This document shows, in pieces, positions 7,094-16,833 of a stretch of DNA of 64,000 bases. The first letter of the stretch is position 1, and each line of letters opens with the position of its first letter. Source of the stretch: CAVQFB01 sp963711675 (lineage in GTDB: Bacteria > Acidobacteriota > Terriglobia > Terriglobales > Acidobacteriaceae); the NCBI GenBank assembly GCA_963711675.1, contig CAVQFB010000016.1, positions 62,001-126,000 on the forward strand, given 5' to 3'. The notes below the pieces were generated by a model that saw nothing but the letters and a program-made list of their open reading frames with translations, had not been told where the DNA came from and ran no database searches. The position numbers and the translations under genes were made by a program.

Positions 7094-8349
7094 ATCTCGC
7101 TGCCATAGCCCGCTCCGAAGCCAAAGTTCTTCTTCCCACCTACGAGCGTCAACCAGTCTTTTTTACCAAGGGGCGCGGCGTGTATTTGTGGGACGCAGAT
7201 GGCAAGCGCTATCTCGATTTTCTGAGTGGCATTGGCGTGAACGCCCTTGGTCATGGGCACCCCGCCATCCAGTCGACTTTGAAACGGCAGGCTGGCCGCC
7301 TGATCCACGTCTCTAATCTTTTTTTTCACGAGTTTCAGTCGGAACTGGCCAAGCGTCTGACGAAGATTTCGGGTCTCGATCGCGCATTCTTCTGCAACAG
7401 CGGCACCGAAGCCTGGGAAGGCGCGTTGAAGCTTGCCCGCTCCTACGCGCGCGCGCGAAATAGCAACGGCCACAAGGCGAAATGGCGGATTCTGGCGCTG
7501 GAAAACTCATTCCACGGCCGTACCTTTGGATCGTTGGCAACGACCGGACAGGCCAAATATCGTCACCCCTTCGCCCCGCTGGTGCCCGGCGTCGGTTTCG
7601 TCGCGTTCAACGACGTCAACGATCTCAAGCGGCAGTTCGATTCCAGCGTCTGCGCAGTCTGTCTGGAGACCATTCAGGGCGAAGGCGGAATCTATCCGCT
7701 CAGTCCGGAATTCTTCCAGCTGGCGCGCGAGCTCACTAGCAAGTCGGGCGCCCTGTTGCTGCTGGACGAAATCCAATGCGGCCTAGGCCGGACCGGCCGC
7801 TACTTCGCCTACGAGCACTATGGCATTCAGCCGGATGTGGTCACGGTAGCCAAACCGCTCGCGGCAGGCTTGCCGCTCGGCGCAATCCTCACCACCAATC
7901 GCGTCGCAATGGCGATGCATCCGGGCATGCACGGAACTACTTTTGGCGGTGGACCGCTCTCGTGCGCGGTCGCGATCAGTTTCCTCGAGACACTCGACGG
8001 TCTACTCGACCACGTCCAGCAGATTGGCGCGTACTTCCGCGCGCAGCTGGAAAGTCTGGCTTCGAAGCACAGCAACGTTCGAGAGGTGCGCGGTCTCGGC
8101 CTGATGTTGGGCATTGAAATCGATTCCCCTGACACGGCGAAAGCGATTGTGCAGCAGTTGCTTCAGGAGGGAATCATCATTAACCGCACACATGAAACCG
8201 TGCTGCGCTTTCTGCCGCCTTACATCGTGCAGAAAAAGCACGTGGATGAGGTCATCCACGCGCTCGATTCGGCGTTGTCGTCTCATCTCAGCCAAGGTGG
8301 GCAAGCGATCTCGGCCGATCGCGCGCTCGCGAAAAGAGGTTCACATTGA
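7090..8349 (+). CDS. argD: Acetylornithine aminotransferase
   Basis: 419 residues, class-III PLP aminotransferase. It converts N-acetylglutamate semialdehyde to N-acetylornithine using glutamate. Motifs: FLSGIGVNALGHGHP near residue 40, FFCNSGTEAWEGALKLAR, the PLP aspartate in LLLDEIQCGLGRTG, and the Schiff-base lysine in VTVAKPLAAGLPLGA. Start ATG at 7090 overlaps argB; stop overlaps the TTG start of argF. Confidence 0.95.
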   Translation: MNLAAIARSEAKVLLPTYERQPVFFTKGRGVYLWDADGKRYLDFLSGIGVNALGHGHPAIQSTLKRQAGRLIHVSNLFFHEFQSELAKRLTKISGLDRAFFCNSGTEAWEGALKLARSYARARNSNGHKAKWRILALENSFHGRTFGSLATTGQAKYRHPFAPLVPGVGFVAFNDVNDLKRQFDSSVCAVCLETIQGEGGIYPLSPEFFQLARELTSKSGALLLLDEIQCGLGRTGRYFAYEHYGIQPDVVTVAKPLAAGLPLGAILTTNRVAMAMHPGMHGTTFGGGPLSCAVAISFLETLDGLLDHVQQIGAYFRAQLESLASKHSNVREVRGLGLMLGIEIDSPDTAKAIVQQLLQEGIIINRTHETVLRFLPPYIVQKKHVDEVIHALDSALSSHLSQGGQAISADRALAKRGSH

Positions 8350-9356
8350 ACAGCCAGCTAGTCATTCCGCAGGCCACGCCTGCGCCCGTTGCCAAACCGT
8401 TCCTTTGTCGCGATCTGGTTTCCATCCGCGACCTGAGCCCGCAGGAACTGGAGTCGGTGCTCCATCTGGCGGGCCTCATGAAGGCGCGCCCTGCCGATTT
8501 CCGCGGCGCTCTGGCGGGTAAGCAGATGGTCATGTTTTTCGAGAAGCCTTCTCTGCGCACGCGCCTTACCTTCGAAGCCGGAATGGCCAGCCTGGGCGGC
8601 GTCACCTTTTTCGTGGACCAGACGCAGAGCCGCCTCGATGCCCGCGAGAGCCTGAGCGACATCGCGCACAACCTTGAGCGCTGGGTAGACGTGATCGTGC
8701 TTCGCACCTTCGCACACCGGACCGTCGAAGGGATGGCGGAGTTTGCCGGCATTCCGGTGATCAACGCGCTCAGCGAGCTCGAACATCCTTGCCAGGCTTT
8801 GGCTGACTATTTCACGCTGCAGGAGAAGTTCGGAGATCTGAAAAATGTCCGCCTCGCTTACGTAGGCGACGGCAACAACGTCGCGCACTCACTGATGCTC
8901 ACGTGCGCCTGCCTCGGTTCTACGATCCGTGTCGCAACGCCCAAGGGCTACGAACCCAATGCGGAAATCGTCGCCGAAGCGCAGGTGATCGCCCAGGAAA
9001 CGGGTGGGGTCATCGAGATTCTCACCGATCCCAATGCTGCCGTTGCTGGCGCTGACGCTGTCTACACCGATGTGTGGGCCAGCATGGGTGTAGAGCATGA
9101 GGCCGATCAGCGCGCGTCCGTGTTCGCGCCTTATCAGGTCAACGACGACCTGATGGCCGACGCCGCCTCCCACGCGATTTTCATGCACTGTCTGCCCGCT
9201 CATCGTGGTCACGAAGTTACTGACGCGGTGATCGATTCATCCCGCTCGGTCGTCTTCGATCAGGCCGAAGCTCGTATGCATGTTCAGAAAGCTATTTTGC
9301 TGTTATTGCTCGGAGGCGGCATGGGCCGCTTGCCGGTAAGGAGCGCTCATGTCTGA
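8346..9356 (+). CDS. argF: Ornithine carbamoyltransferase
   Basis: 336 residues. It carbamoylates ornithine to citrulline. The carbamoyl-phosphate site is in FFEKPSLRTRLTFEAGM (S-x-R-T-R) and in VLRTFAH; HPCQALADY and the C-terminal HCLPAHRG loop bind ornithine, and DVWASMG is the usual substrate-loop. The start is a TTG at 8346 overlapping the argD TGA; the ATG at 8478 would lose the conserved LSPQEL start. About 20 N-terminal residues precede the usual OTC start. It overlaps argG by 8 bases. Confidence 0.94.
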   Translation: MNSQLVIPQATPAPVAKPFLCRDLVSIRDLSPQELESVLHLAGLMKARPADFRGALAGKQMVMFFEKPSLRTRLTFEAGMASLGGVTFFVDQTQSRLDARESLSDIAHNLERWVDVIVLRTFAHRTVEGMAEFAGIPVINALSELEHPCQALADYFTLQEKFGDLKNVRLAYVGDGNNVAHSLMLTCACLGSTIRVATPKGYEPNAEIVAEAQVIAQETGGVIEILTDPNAAVAGADAVYTDVWASMGVEHEADQRASVFAPYQVNDDLMADAASHAIFMHCLPAHRGHEVTDAVIDSSRSVVFDQAEARMHVQKAILLLLLGGGMGRLPVRSAHV

Positions 9357-10554
9357 AAAAGTTGTTCTCGCATATTCCGGTGGACTTGATACCTCGATCA
9401 TCATTCCGTGGCTGAAGGAAAACTATTCCTATGACGTCATCGCCATGGTCGGCGATGTGGGCCAGGGCGACGACATCGAGGCCGTGGTCAACAAGGCCTA
9501 TGCCACCGGCGCCAGCAAAGTCATCGTCGAGGACATGCGCGAAGAGTTTCTCACCGGCTATGTTTTCCCTGCGCTGAAGACAGGCGCCGTGTACGAGCAT
9601 AAGTATCTGCTGGGAACTTCGCTGGCACGCCCGGTGATCGCGAAGCATCAGGTCGAGGTCGCTCTTCAGGAAGGTGCGACCGCAGTCGCACATGGCTGTA
9701 CAGGCAAAGGAAACGATCAGGTCCGCTTTGAGCTCACCTACCAGGCGCTCGCTCCGGAGCTGAAGGTCATCGCGCCATGGCGAGAATGGGACCTCAAGTC
9801 ACGCGAGGATTGTCTCGATTATGCCGAACAGCACGGGATTCCGGTTGCTGCCAGCCGCGAAAAGATCCACAGCCGCGATCGCAACCTGCTGCACGTGAGT
9901 CACGAGGGCGGGGAACTGGAAGATGCTGCCAATGCGCCTTTCGCCAGCACGTGGCAACTGACGCGATCGCCGCAGGAGGCTCCTGATCGCGAAGAGCAGG
10001 TCGAGATCGGCTTCGAGAACGGCCTCCCGGTTTCTGTCAACGGAATGAAGCTCGATCCGGTGTCCCTCGTCGAACTGCTGAACGAGATCGGTGGCCGCAA
10101 CGCAATCGGCCGCGTCGATCTGGTCGAGAACCGTTTCGTGGGCATCAAATCGCGGGGTTGCTACGAGACTCCGGGCGGAACGCTCTTGATCGCAGCCCAT
10201 CGCGAGCTCGAGGCACTATGTCTCGATCGCGATCTCATGCACTACAAGCAGCACGTCGCGTTGAAATACGCTGAACTGGTCTACTTCGGCTTGTGGTTCA
10301 CTCCGCTGCGTGAGGCGCTTGAGGCATTCGTCGAGACCACGCAGAAGAACGTAACCGGCTCGACAACGCTCTCTCTGTACAAGGGCAACATCTCGGTGGT
10401 CAGCCGCCAGTCCGACTACTCGCTGTACCGCACCGACCTGGCGGCGTTCACCATGGGAGACAGCTACGATCAGAAGGATGCCGAGGGTTTCATCCGCATT
10501 CTTGGGCTCCCTTCGCGCTCCCGTGCCCGTGCACGGCAGGAGGTCGCTCGATGA
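9349..10554 (+). CDS. argG: Argininosuccinate synthase
   Basis: 401 residues, the common bacterial length. It joins citrulline and aspartate with ATP. Motifs: the PP-loop AYSGGLDTSIII at the N-terminus, AHGCTGKGNDQVRFE (citrulline/aspartate binding), and YETPGGTLL. The start overlaps the end of argF by 8 bases and the stop overlaps argH by 4 bases (ATGA). Confidence 0.96.
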   Translation: MSEKVVLAYSGGLDTSIIIPWLKENYSYDVIAMVGDVGQGDDIEAVVNKAYATGASKVIVEDMREEFLTGYVFPALKTGAVYEHKYLLGTSLARPVIAKHQVEVALQEGATAVAHGCTGKGNDQVRFELTYQALAPELKVIAPWREWDLKSREDCLDYAEQHGIPVAASREKIHSRDRNLLHVSHEGGELEDAANAPFASTWQLTRSPQEAPDREEQVEIGFENGLPVSVNGMKLDPVSLVELLNEIGGRNAIGRVDLVENRFVGIKSRGCYETPGGTLLIAAHRELEALCLDRDLMHYKQHVALKYAELVYFGLWFTPLREALEAFVETTQKNVTGSTTLSLYKGNISVVSRQSDYSLYRTDLAAFTMGDSYDQKDAEGFIRILGLPSRSRARARQEVAR

Positions 10555-11954
10555 AGATGTGGTCCGGCCGCTTCCGGCAACCGCTTGATCCCGATTTCGA
10601 GCAGTGGCAGCGTTCATTCCCGTTTGACAAGGTTTTGCTGAACCAGGAACTCGCTGCCAGCGGTGCTCACGCTCGCGCGCTGAAAGAGACGGGCATTCTC
10701 GACTCTGCTGAACTCATAGCCATTTTGCAGGGCCTCGAGAAAATCGGCGAGCAGGCCACGTTGTCGCCCACCTTTCTCGACGATAACGAAGCGGAAGACG
10801 TGCACCATTTCGTCGAGAAGCAACTCGTTGCGCTGATCGGCGACACCGGATACAAGCTTCACAGCGGTCGCAGCCGCAATGAGCAGGTTGCGACTGACCT
10901 GCGGTTGTATGTCCGCGCCAACATTGACCAGCTGCAAGCTCTGCTGTCGGACTGGCTCACTGTCCTGATCGAGCGCGCCGAGCGTGCCGGCAACGACGCT
11001 ATGCCTGCATACACTCACCTGCAGCGCGCCGAGCCGGTATTGGTGGCGCATTGGTTGCTGGCCTATGTCGAGATGTTCCTGCGCGATGCGGAAAAACTCG
11101 CCGACTGCCGCAAGCGGCTGAACCTGTGCCCGCTGGGATCGGGTGCGGTAGCGGGAGCGATTCTGCCTCTTGATCGTCGGGCCATGGCCTCGAGCCTTGA
11201 TTTCACCGCGCCCACTGCCAACAGCATCGACGCGACTAGCGATCGCGACTTCATCCTGGAATTCGTCAACGCGCTCTCCATGTTTGCCCTACATCTGAGC
11301 CGCTGGGCGGAGGAGATGATTCTGTTCTCCACGCAGGAGTTCGGCTTCCTCCTTCTCCCCGAGAGTTACTCCACTGGTAGTAGCGCCATGCCGCAAAAGA
11401 GAAATCCCGATCTTCTGGAACTCACGCGCGCGAAGAGCGCCCGCATTCTGGGCGATGCCACGTCGCTGATGGTTGCGACCAAGGGCCTGCCCCTTGCTTA
11501 CAACAAGGATTTGCAAGAGACGCAAGAGCCTCTCTTTGAAGCCACGGCGACAGCAGTTTCGATCCTGCTCCTGGTTACGGGATGGATGAAAGCCGTCGAA
11601 TTCGACAAAGCCCGCATGAACGAAGCTGCGCAGGCCGGATTCATGAATGCCTGGGCTGCAGCTACATATCTGGTAAAGCGAGGCGTGCCGTTCCGCCTGG
11701 CGCACGAGCAGATTGGCAAGGCCGTTCAGCGGTGTCTTGACAAGGGCTGTGAGCTGGCAGACCTGTCGCTGGAAGAACTGCGCCAGTTCAATCCAGCCTT
11801 CGACGCTGATTTCTACTCCTGCCTGACTCTTGAGTCAGTGCTGGCGATTCACGATGTTCCCGGAGGTACCGCACCTGAACAAGTGAGGCGAGCAATTTCC
11901 GATGCAAAGAACAGGATCATTTCCCTGCGTGGAGAAGTCCATGCGCACGCGTAA
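10551..11954 (+). CDS. argH: Argininosuccinate lyase
   Basis: 467 residues. Splits argininosuccinate into arginine and fumarate. Fumarase/aspartase superfamily signatures are present: SGRSRNEQVATDLRLY, TYTHLQRAEPV (here AYTHLQRAEP), and the flexible catalytic loop GSSAMPQKRNPDLLEL with the nucleophilic serine. It overlaps argG upstream and the acetyltransferase downstream (start at 11941). Confidence 0.96.
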   Translation: MKMWSGRFRQPLDPDFEQWQRSFPFDKVLLNQELAASGAHARALKETGILDSAELIAILQGLEKIGEQATLSPTFLDDNEAEDVHHFVEKQLVALIGDTGYKLHSGRSRNEQVATDLRLYVRANIDQLQALLSDWLTVLIERAERAGNDAMPAYTHLQRAEPVLVAHWLLAYVEMFLRDAEKLADCRKRLNLCPLGSGAVAGAILPLDRRAMASSLDFTAPTANSIDATSDRDFILEFVNALSMFALHLSRWAEEMILFSTQEFGFLLLPESYSTGSSAMPQKRNPDLLELTRAKSARILGDATSLMVATKGLPLAYNKDLQETQEPLFEATATAVSILLLVTGWMKAVEFDKARMNEAAQAGFMNAWAAATYLVKRGVPFRLAHEQIGKAVQRCLDKGCELADLSLEELRQFNPAFDADFYSCLTLESVLAIHDVPGGTAPEQVRRAISDAKNRIISLRGEVHAHA

Positions 11955-12462
11955 CGCGATTCTCACCGACGCCGAAAGCATTCACGAGCTGATCTCGGTC
12001 TACTCGCCTGACGGCACGCTTCTTCCTCGCAGCTTGCCCGAGATCTGCGAAAATGTTCGCGACTTCCTGGTCGTCGAGCATGAGGGCAAGATCATCGGCT
12101 GCGGCGCGCTACACCTATACGGTGTGCATCTTGCCGAGGTACGCTCGGTTGCTGTTCACCCCTCCGCCAAGGGAAACGGTGCAGGTGCGCTGATCGTGAA
12201 AGGCCTGTTGAAACAGGCCAGACGCCACCGTGTCAGTTGCGTTTGCCTGTTCACGCGAATCCCGGACTTCTTCTCGCGTATGGGATTCTCCTTCGCGGTG
12301 CGCGAGGATCTGCCCGACAAACTCTACAAAGACTGCTGCAATTGTCCTCGGCTGCATAACTGCGACGAGGTCGCCATGGTGCGCGGCGCCGTTCCGAAGT
12401 TTGCCATCCTGCCGCAGCCTTCGACCTGGCTGGTGAAACTGCAAGTCGCAGCGCAGCGCTAA
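11941..12462 (+). CDS. argA: Short GNAT-type N-acetylglutamate synthase
   Basis: 173 residues from the ATG at 11941, inside the end of argH. GNAT fold: VRSVAVHPSAKGNGAGALIVKGLL holds the acetyl-CoA binding loop. The C-terminal stretch KLYKDCCNCPRLHNCDEVAMV, with its Cys cluster, is typical of the single-domain NAGS (Mycobacterium Rv2747 type) rather than a generic acetyltransferase. It therefore likely catalyses the first step of arginine synthesis. It lacks the amino acid kinase domain that mediates arginine feedback in classic ArgA. Family assignment is from motifs only; the symbol denotes function. Confidence 0.82.
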   Translation: MRTRNAILTDAESIHELISVYSPDGTLLPRSLPEICENVRDFLVVEHEGKIIGCGALHLYGVHLAEVRSVAVHPSAKGNGAGALIVKGLLKQARRHRVSCVCLFTRIPDFFSRMGFSFAVREDLPDKLYKDCCNCPRLHNCDEVAMVRGAVPKFAILPQPSTWLVKLQVAAQR

Positions 12463-12658
12463 GCAGAGTTGATGCGTGTTGTGACCTCGGTGTTGGCACG
12501 GGTGGACCCTCTACCTCCATCAGTGTCGCTGACGGCGCTTGAGTCGACCCTTGTTTCGCCGGCCGCTGACCGCTCGGCGAGAACCCGCGGTTGAAGGTAT
12601 CATCGGAGATTAGCCATTCATTCTCGGGTTGGTTAGTGAACGAGCGTTTTCGGAATTC

Positions 12659-13327
12659 ATGACCCAGATCACCTGCAACGCAATGCTGTTCGACCTCGAT
12701 GGTGTCCTCATAGACTCCACTCACGTCGTTACACGTGTGTGGAGAGAGTGGGCGCAGGAACACGGCTTCGATCCAGAGGAAGTTGTCCACCAGGCGCACG
12801 GCCGTCCTAGTCTCTCGACAGTGCGCCATTTTCTTCCGAACGCCAACCACGAACTCGAGAATCGGGAAGTGGAACGGCGTGAGATCGCCGACGTCGATGG
12901 CATTGTGGTCTGGCCCGGCACCCGCGAACTGCTCGCCGCCTTGCCCGCAGACCGATGGACGATCGTGACTTCGTGCACGCGCGCCTTGGCAGAGGTCCGA
13001 CTCCGGGCCGCCGGCCTTCCCGTCCCTCCGCGCTTAGTCACCTCGAATGACGTGAAGAACGGCAAGCCCGATCCCGAGCCTTACGTCAAAGGCGCGGCGG
13101 TCCTGGGATTTCGCCCGCAGGACTGCGTGGTTGTCGAAGACGTCCCGGCGGGGATTCGCGCCGGCAAAGCCTCAGGCGCACGGGTGATCGCGTTTCAAAC
13201 CACGCTGCCTGATTCTGATTTGAGAAAGGCAGGCCCCGACTGGATTGTGAAGGACTGCAGCGCCATCTCGTTTGCGTCACCCACTGACGGGAAACAAGGC
13301 CTTACCCTCGAACTGAAGATGAACTAA
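12659..13327 (+). CDS. HAD-superfamily sugar-phosphate phosphatase-like hydrolase
   Basis: 222 residues from the ATG at 12659; the frame reaches back to 12629 (GTG) without better support. HAD subfamily IA with an alpha-helical cap: motif I MLFDLDGVLIDST, motif II IVTSCTRA, the lysine in KNGKPDPEPYVKGA, and motif IV VVEDVPAGIRAGKASG. This set is shared by beta-phosphoglucomutases and small sugar or glycerol phosphatases; the cap domain here does not let me choose. It lies alone between the arginine operon and a broken GH39 gene. Confidence 0.8.
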   Translation: MTQITCNAMLFDLDGVLIDSTHVVTRVWREWAQEHGFDPEEVVHQAHGRPSLSTVRHFLPNANHELENREVERREIADVDGIVVWPGTRELLAALPADRWTIVTSCTRALAEVRLRAAGLPVPPRLVTSNDVKNGKPDPEPYVKGAAVLGFRPQDCVVVEDVPAGIRAGKASGARVIAFQTTLPDSDLRKAGPDWIVKDCSAISFASPTDGKQGLTLELKMN

Positions 13328-13397
13328 CCGGCACCGGCGCGGCCGCCGGTCAGGTCAGTTCCTATCTCAAACTCCGGCGAAAATCAAAACGCAACCT

Positions 13398-14913
13398 TCA
13401 GCGGACTTCCACCACCGCCAGCCCGTCCGGAGGCAGCGTGAGCTCTAGTTCCCCATTCTTAATCTCGCGAGTCTCTGGCGCACCGAGTGCTGTTGATTCG
13501 CGCAACAGCTTGATCTGCTGCTGCATGGGATAGCGCGGCGATCCCATCTTTTCGTAAGCGGCATGCACGTCGCCGTGCTCTCTATCCACACGCAGAACCG
13601 ACGCGCGCTGCCCCTTTACTCCCTTGAACTGAAAGACCACTGTCTTCGACGAGCCCTTTTCTTCGAGTGGAACCAGATTCCAGACCGCCAATTCCAGTGC
13701 TCCGTCTTTTTTCCGCGTGACCAGCGCGGAATCAGACTTTACTTCAATTCGCTGATCGCCCAGATTGTGCAGGAGTTTGAAAACATAGAATACCGGCTTA
13801 GGGATATCGCCGGCTGCGATCAGCCCGAACCCGCCATAGAACGGAGTTTTCACCACGCCCTGTTCTTCGAAGACGTCGGAAAACGTCCAATACGACATGA
13901 TGTCAACCAGTCCATCGCACTGGCCGATGGTGTCGCCATCCACGGGCCCATGTAGTCGAATCGGTCACCTCAGGCTCGTTCTTATAGCTGGCGTTGAACT
14001 CGCTCCAGATCAGCGGAAGATTCGGCATGGCCGACGCCTTGATCTGGTCATGCACTTTCTTCACGGCCCGGCAGACCATTCGATCGCGCGGAATATTTTC
14101 GTTCGTGCCAAACACGTCTTTCGCGCTGTCGTTGCCATAGACGTGCGTCGATACGAAATCCACCGGAACCTTGTTGTCTGACGCAATGCGCGATAAAAGC
14201 GTCGGCCCAGGCGGCTTGCGCCGTGGAAGGACCGCCCACTCGCAAGCGGCGATTCACATCCTTCAACGCGCGCGCGGTATGGTCGTAAAGCTCCCAGTAG
14301 GTAGCCTGCTTCGGATCGCCCACCCAGAAGTCGATGTTCGGTTCGTTCCATACTTCGAAGTACCACTGGCGACACTTCCTCGATCCCGTAGCGATCCACC
14401 AGATGCTTCGCGAACTGCGTAATCAGATCATCCCACTTCGCCCAGTCCTTCGGCGGCGACGACATTCTGCTTGTACCAGAAAGCATGCGGAGCATCCTTC
14501 GCCGCCAGCTTTTTCGGCATGAAGCTTAATTCGACAAAGGGACGCACGCCGTTGGCGAGCAGACCATCGTAGATCTCGTCGACGTAAGAAAAGTTGTATA
14601 CCGGCTGCCCTTGCGCGTCCTCGTCGTAGACGCCAACCTCATCGTGAAAGATGGCGTGGAAGCGCACGTACTTGAAATCCGTGACCTGCTTGACTTCGCG
14701 CAGGTCGCGCCGGTAGCTATCGCGCAGGCTGAGAATTGCCCGGCCGGAACCGAACATCTGCTCCCAGAAATGGGGAAACGGATGAGCAGGCGCCGAGGCG
14801 TCGACCACGATGGTTTCCGTTGCCTGTGAGGTTGACTGACCCTGAGCCGCTGGCGTGAACAACGCCAAGACGACCGCGACGAGTAGAAAAGCGATTTTCT
14901 TGTAAGAGGGCAT
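13398..14913 (-). pseudogene. GH39-type glycoside hydrolase (beta-xylosidase-like), broken by at least four frameshifts
   Basis: The protein can be reassembled from five overlapping frames (roughly 14913-14470, 14470-14390, 14390-14190, 14170-13960, 13960-13398), which together give about 500 residues. It starts with a signal peptide (MPSYKKIAFLLVAVVLAL, AQG). The GH39 catalytic residues are intact: NEPN in WYFEVWNEPNIDF (acid/base, ~14335, read between two of the broken frames) and SEFN in LIWSEFNASY (nucleophile). The end is a beta-sandwich (NGELELTLPPDGLAVVEVR). The sequence on either side of each shift is well conserved, so the breaks are recent or are indel errors in the assembly. Confidence 0.75.
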
Positions 14914-15073
14914 GATTCATCTTAAGTCACCAGGTGTGTCATTTCCAAAGATTGGTGTACCCTTCATGGAAATGTCTGGACCCCGCAAAAACAGGGCTAC
15001 CGTGATATTCTTACTAGGCAAGCTGCGACCCGCCTTGGCAGGTATTTCCCCGCAGTTCCCGTAAATAACGAAC

Positions 15074-16722
15074 ATGATTTCAGTCAGCAATGTATCCATG
15101 CGCTACGGCGCTAAAGTTCTGTTCGACGAGGTCTCCACAGCCTTCACGCCCGGCAAGCGCTACGGCCTCACCGGCCCCAACGGCGCGGGCAAATCGACAT
15201 TCCTGAAGCTGCTCACCGGCGAACTGGATCCGCAGAAGGGAACCGTCGTCCGCCCGCAAGAAGTTCGGCGTGCTCAGCCAGGACCAGTTCGCCTTCGACG
15301 CGTATCGCGTGATCGACACGGTCATCATGGGCAACAAGCGCCTCTGGGCAGCTATGGAAGAGCGCGACCGTATTTACGCCAAGCCCGAGATGACCGACGA
15401 AGACGGCATGCGGCTGGGCGAACTCGAGGGCATCGTCGGCGAAGAAGACGGCTACACCGCCGAAACCGACGCGGCCATCCTGCTGCAGGGCCTCGACATT
15501 CCCGACGAACTGCACGAGCGCAAAATGGGCGAGCTGCAGGGCGGACAGAAAGTCCGCGTCCTGCTGGCCCAGGCGCTGTTCGGCCATCCGCAGGCGCTGC
15601 TGCTCGACGAACCCACCAACCACCTCGACCTCGAATCCATTCACTGGCTGCAGGGCTTTCTGAACCACTACGACGGCGTGCTGATCGTGATCTCGCACGA
15701 CCGCCATTTTCTGAACAGCGTCTGCACCCATATCGCCGACATCGACTACGAGACCATCATCACTTACACCGGCAGTTACGACGACATGGTGGTGGCCAAA
15801 ACGCAGATTCGCTCGCAGATCGAATCGCAGAACGCGCAGCGCGAAAAGAAAATCTCCCAGCTCAACGAATTTATCGCGCGCTTCTGCCGCCGGCACGCGC
15901 TCCAGCCAGGTGCAGTCGCGGCGCAAGGAAGTCGAGCGGCTGCAAGTCACCGAACTTGCCCGGTCGAACATTCAACGCCCTTTCATGAAGTTCGAGATGA
16001 AGCGGCCTTCGGGAAAGCACATTCTCGAAGTGGAGGGAGTTTCGAAAGCATACGACGACGAATGCCGTGGTGCGCAGCTTCACCGCCAGCGTGCTGCGCG
16101 GCGAAAAGATCGCCCTGATGGGACGCAACGGCGCCGGCAAGACTACGCTGCTCAATGCGCTGCTCGCGAATTCGCCCACAACGCCGAAGCCGAACTGCGC
16201 AAGACCAGCGGTTACGACGGCGCTTTCCTCGATTCCGGCAAGGTGATCTGGGGACACGAGGCCTCAGTCGGCTATTTTGCGCAGGACCATCAGGCGCTGA
16301 TCCAGGACGGCACGACCGCGTTCGAATGGCTGCAGCAATGGGATCCTCAGGCTTCCAACGAAGAAATTCGCGGACTGCTGGGACAGATGCTGTTCCGCGC
16401 AAAGACGAGGCGATCAAGAAAACCGAAGTGCTCTCCGGCGGCGAGGCCGCGCGGCTGCATCTTCTGCAAGCTCATGCTGCAGAAGCCGAATGTTCTGGTG
16501 CTGGACGAGCCGACGAACCACCTGGACCTCGAGTCGATCAATGCGCTCAATATTGCGCTGCAGCGCTACCAGGGTACGGTGTTGCTGGTCACGCATGACC
16601 ACGATCTGATCGACGAGGTGGCGACCCGCATCTGGCACTTCGAATCCGACCACAAAATTACTGACTTTAAAGGGGGATACGAGGAGTACCAGACGGTGCA
16701 GGCCCAGACCGTGCAAGCCTAG
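15074..16722 (+). pseudogene. ybiT: ABC-F ATPase of the YbiT type, broken by several frameshifts
   Basis: A ~540-residue ABC-F protein in at least five frame pieces. First ATPase domain: Walker A GPNGAGKSTF at ~15177, the QDQFAFD segment and LLLDEPTNHLDLESIHWL (Walker B) at ~15600, ISHDRHFL. The linker follows (FIARF...SRRKEVERLQVTEL). Second domain: Walker A GRNGAGKTTLLNALL at ~16122, YFAQDHQ, KKTEVLSGGEAARL (signature) at ~16425, and LDEPTNHLDLESINAL at ~16503. Frame changes occur near 15258, 15890, 16060, 16185, 16400 and 16470. The order matches E. coli YbiT closely. ABC-F proteins act on the ribosome E site. Either disrupted gene or indel-rich sequence. Confidence 0.8.
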
Positions 16723-16833
16723 ACAACAGCTTCTCCGAGGCCCTGCTGATAAGGTACCCTATAGGGAATAGAGGTCAGGCTGCGGTATTCAGTTTCGGCC
16801 GCCTCATCCCAGGTAGGCTAGTCCCAGGTAGGA

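Noticed and set aside
16757..16766. CCCTATAGGG palindrome after the YbiT-like gene
   Set aside because: A perfect 10-bp palindrome, but no T-run, no second copy and no adjacent promoter that I can place; too short to support a call.
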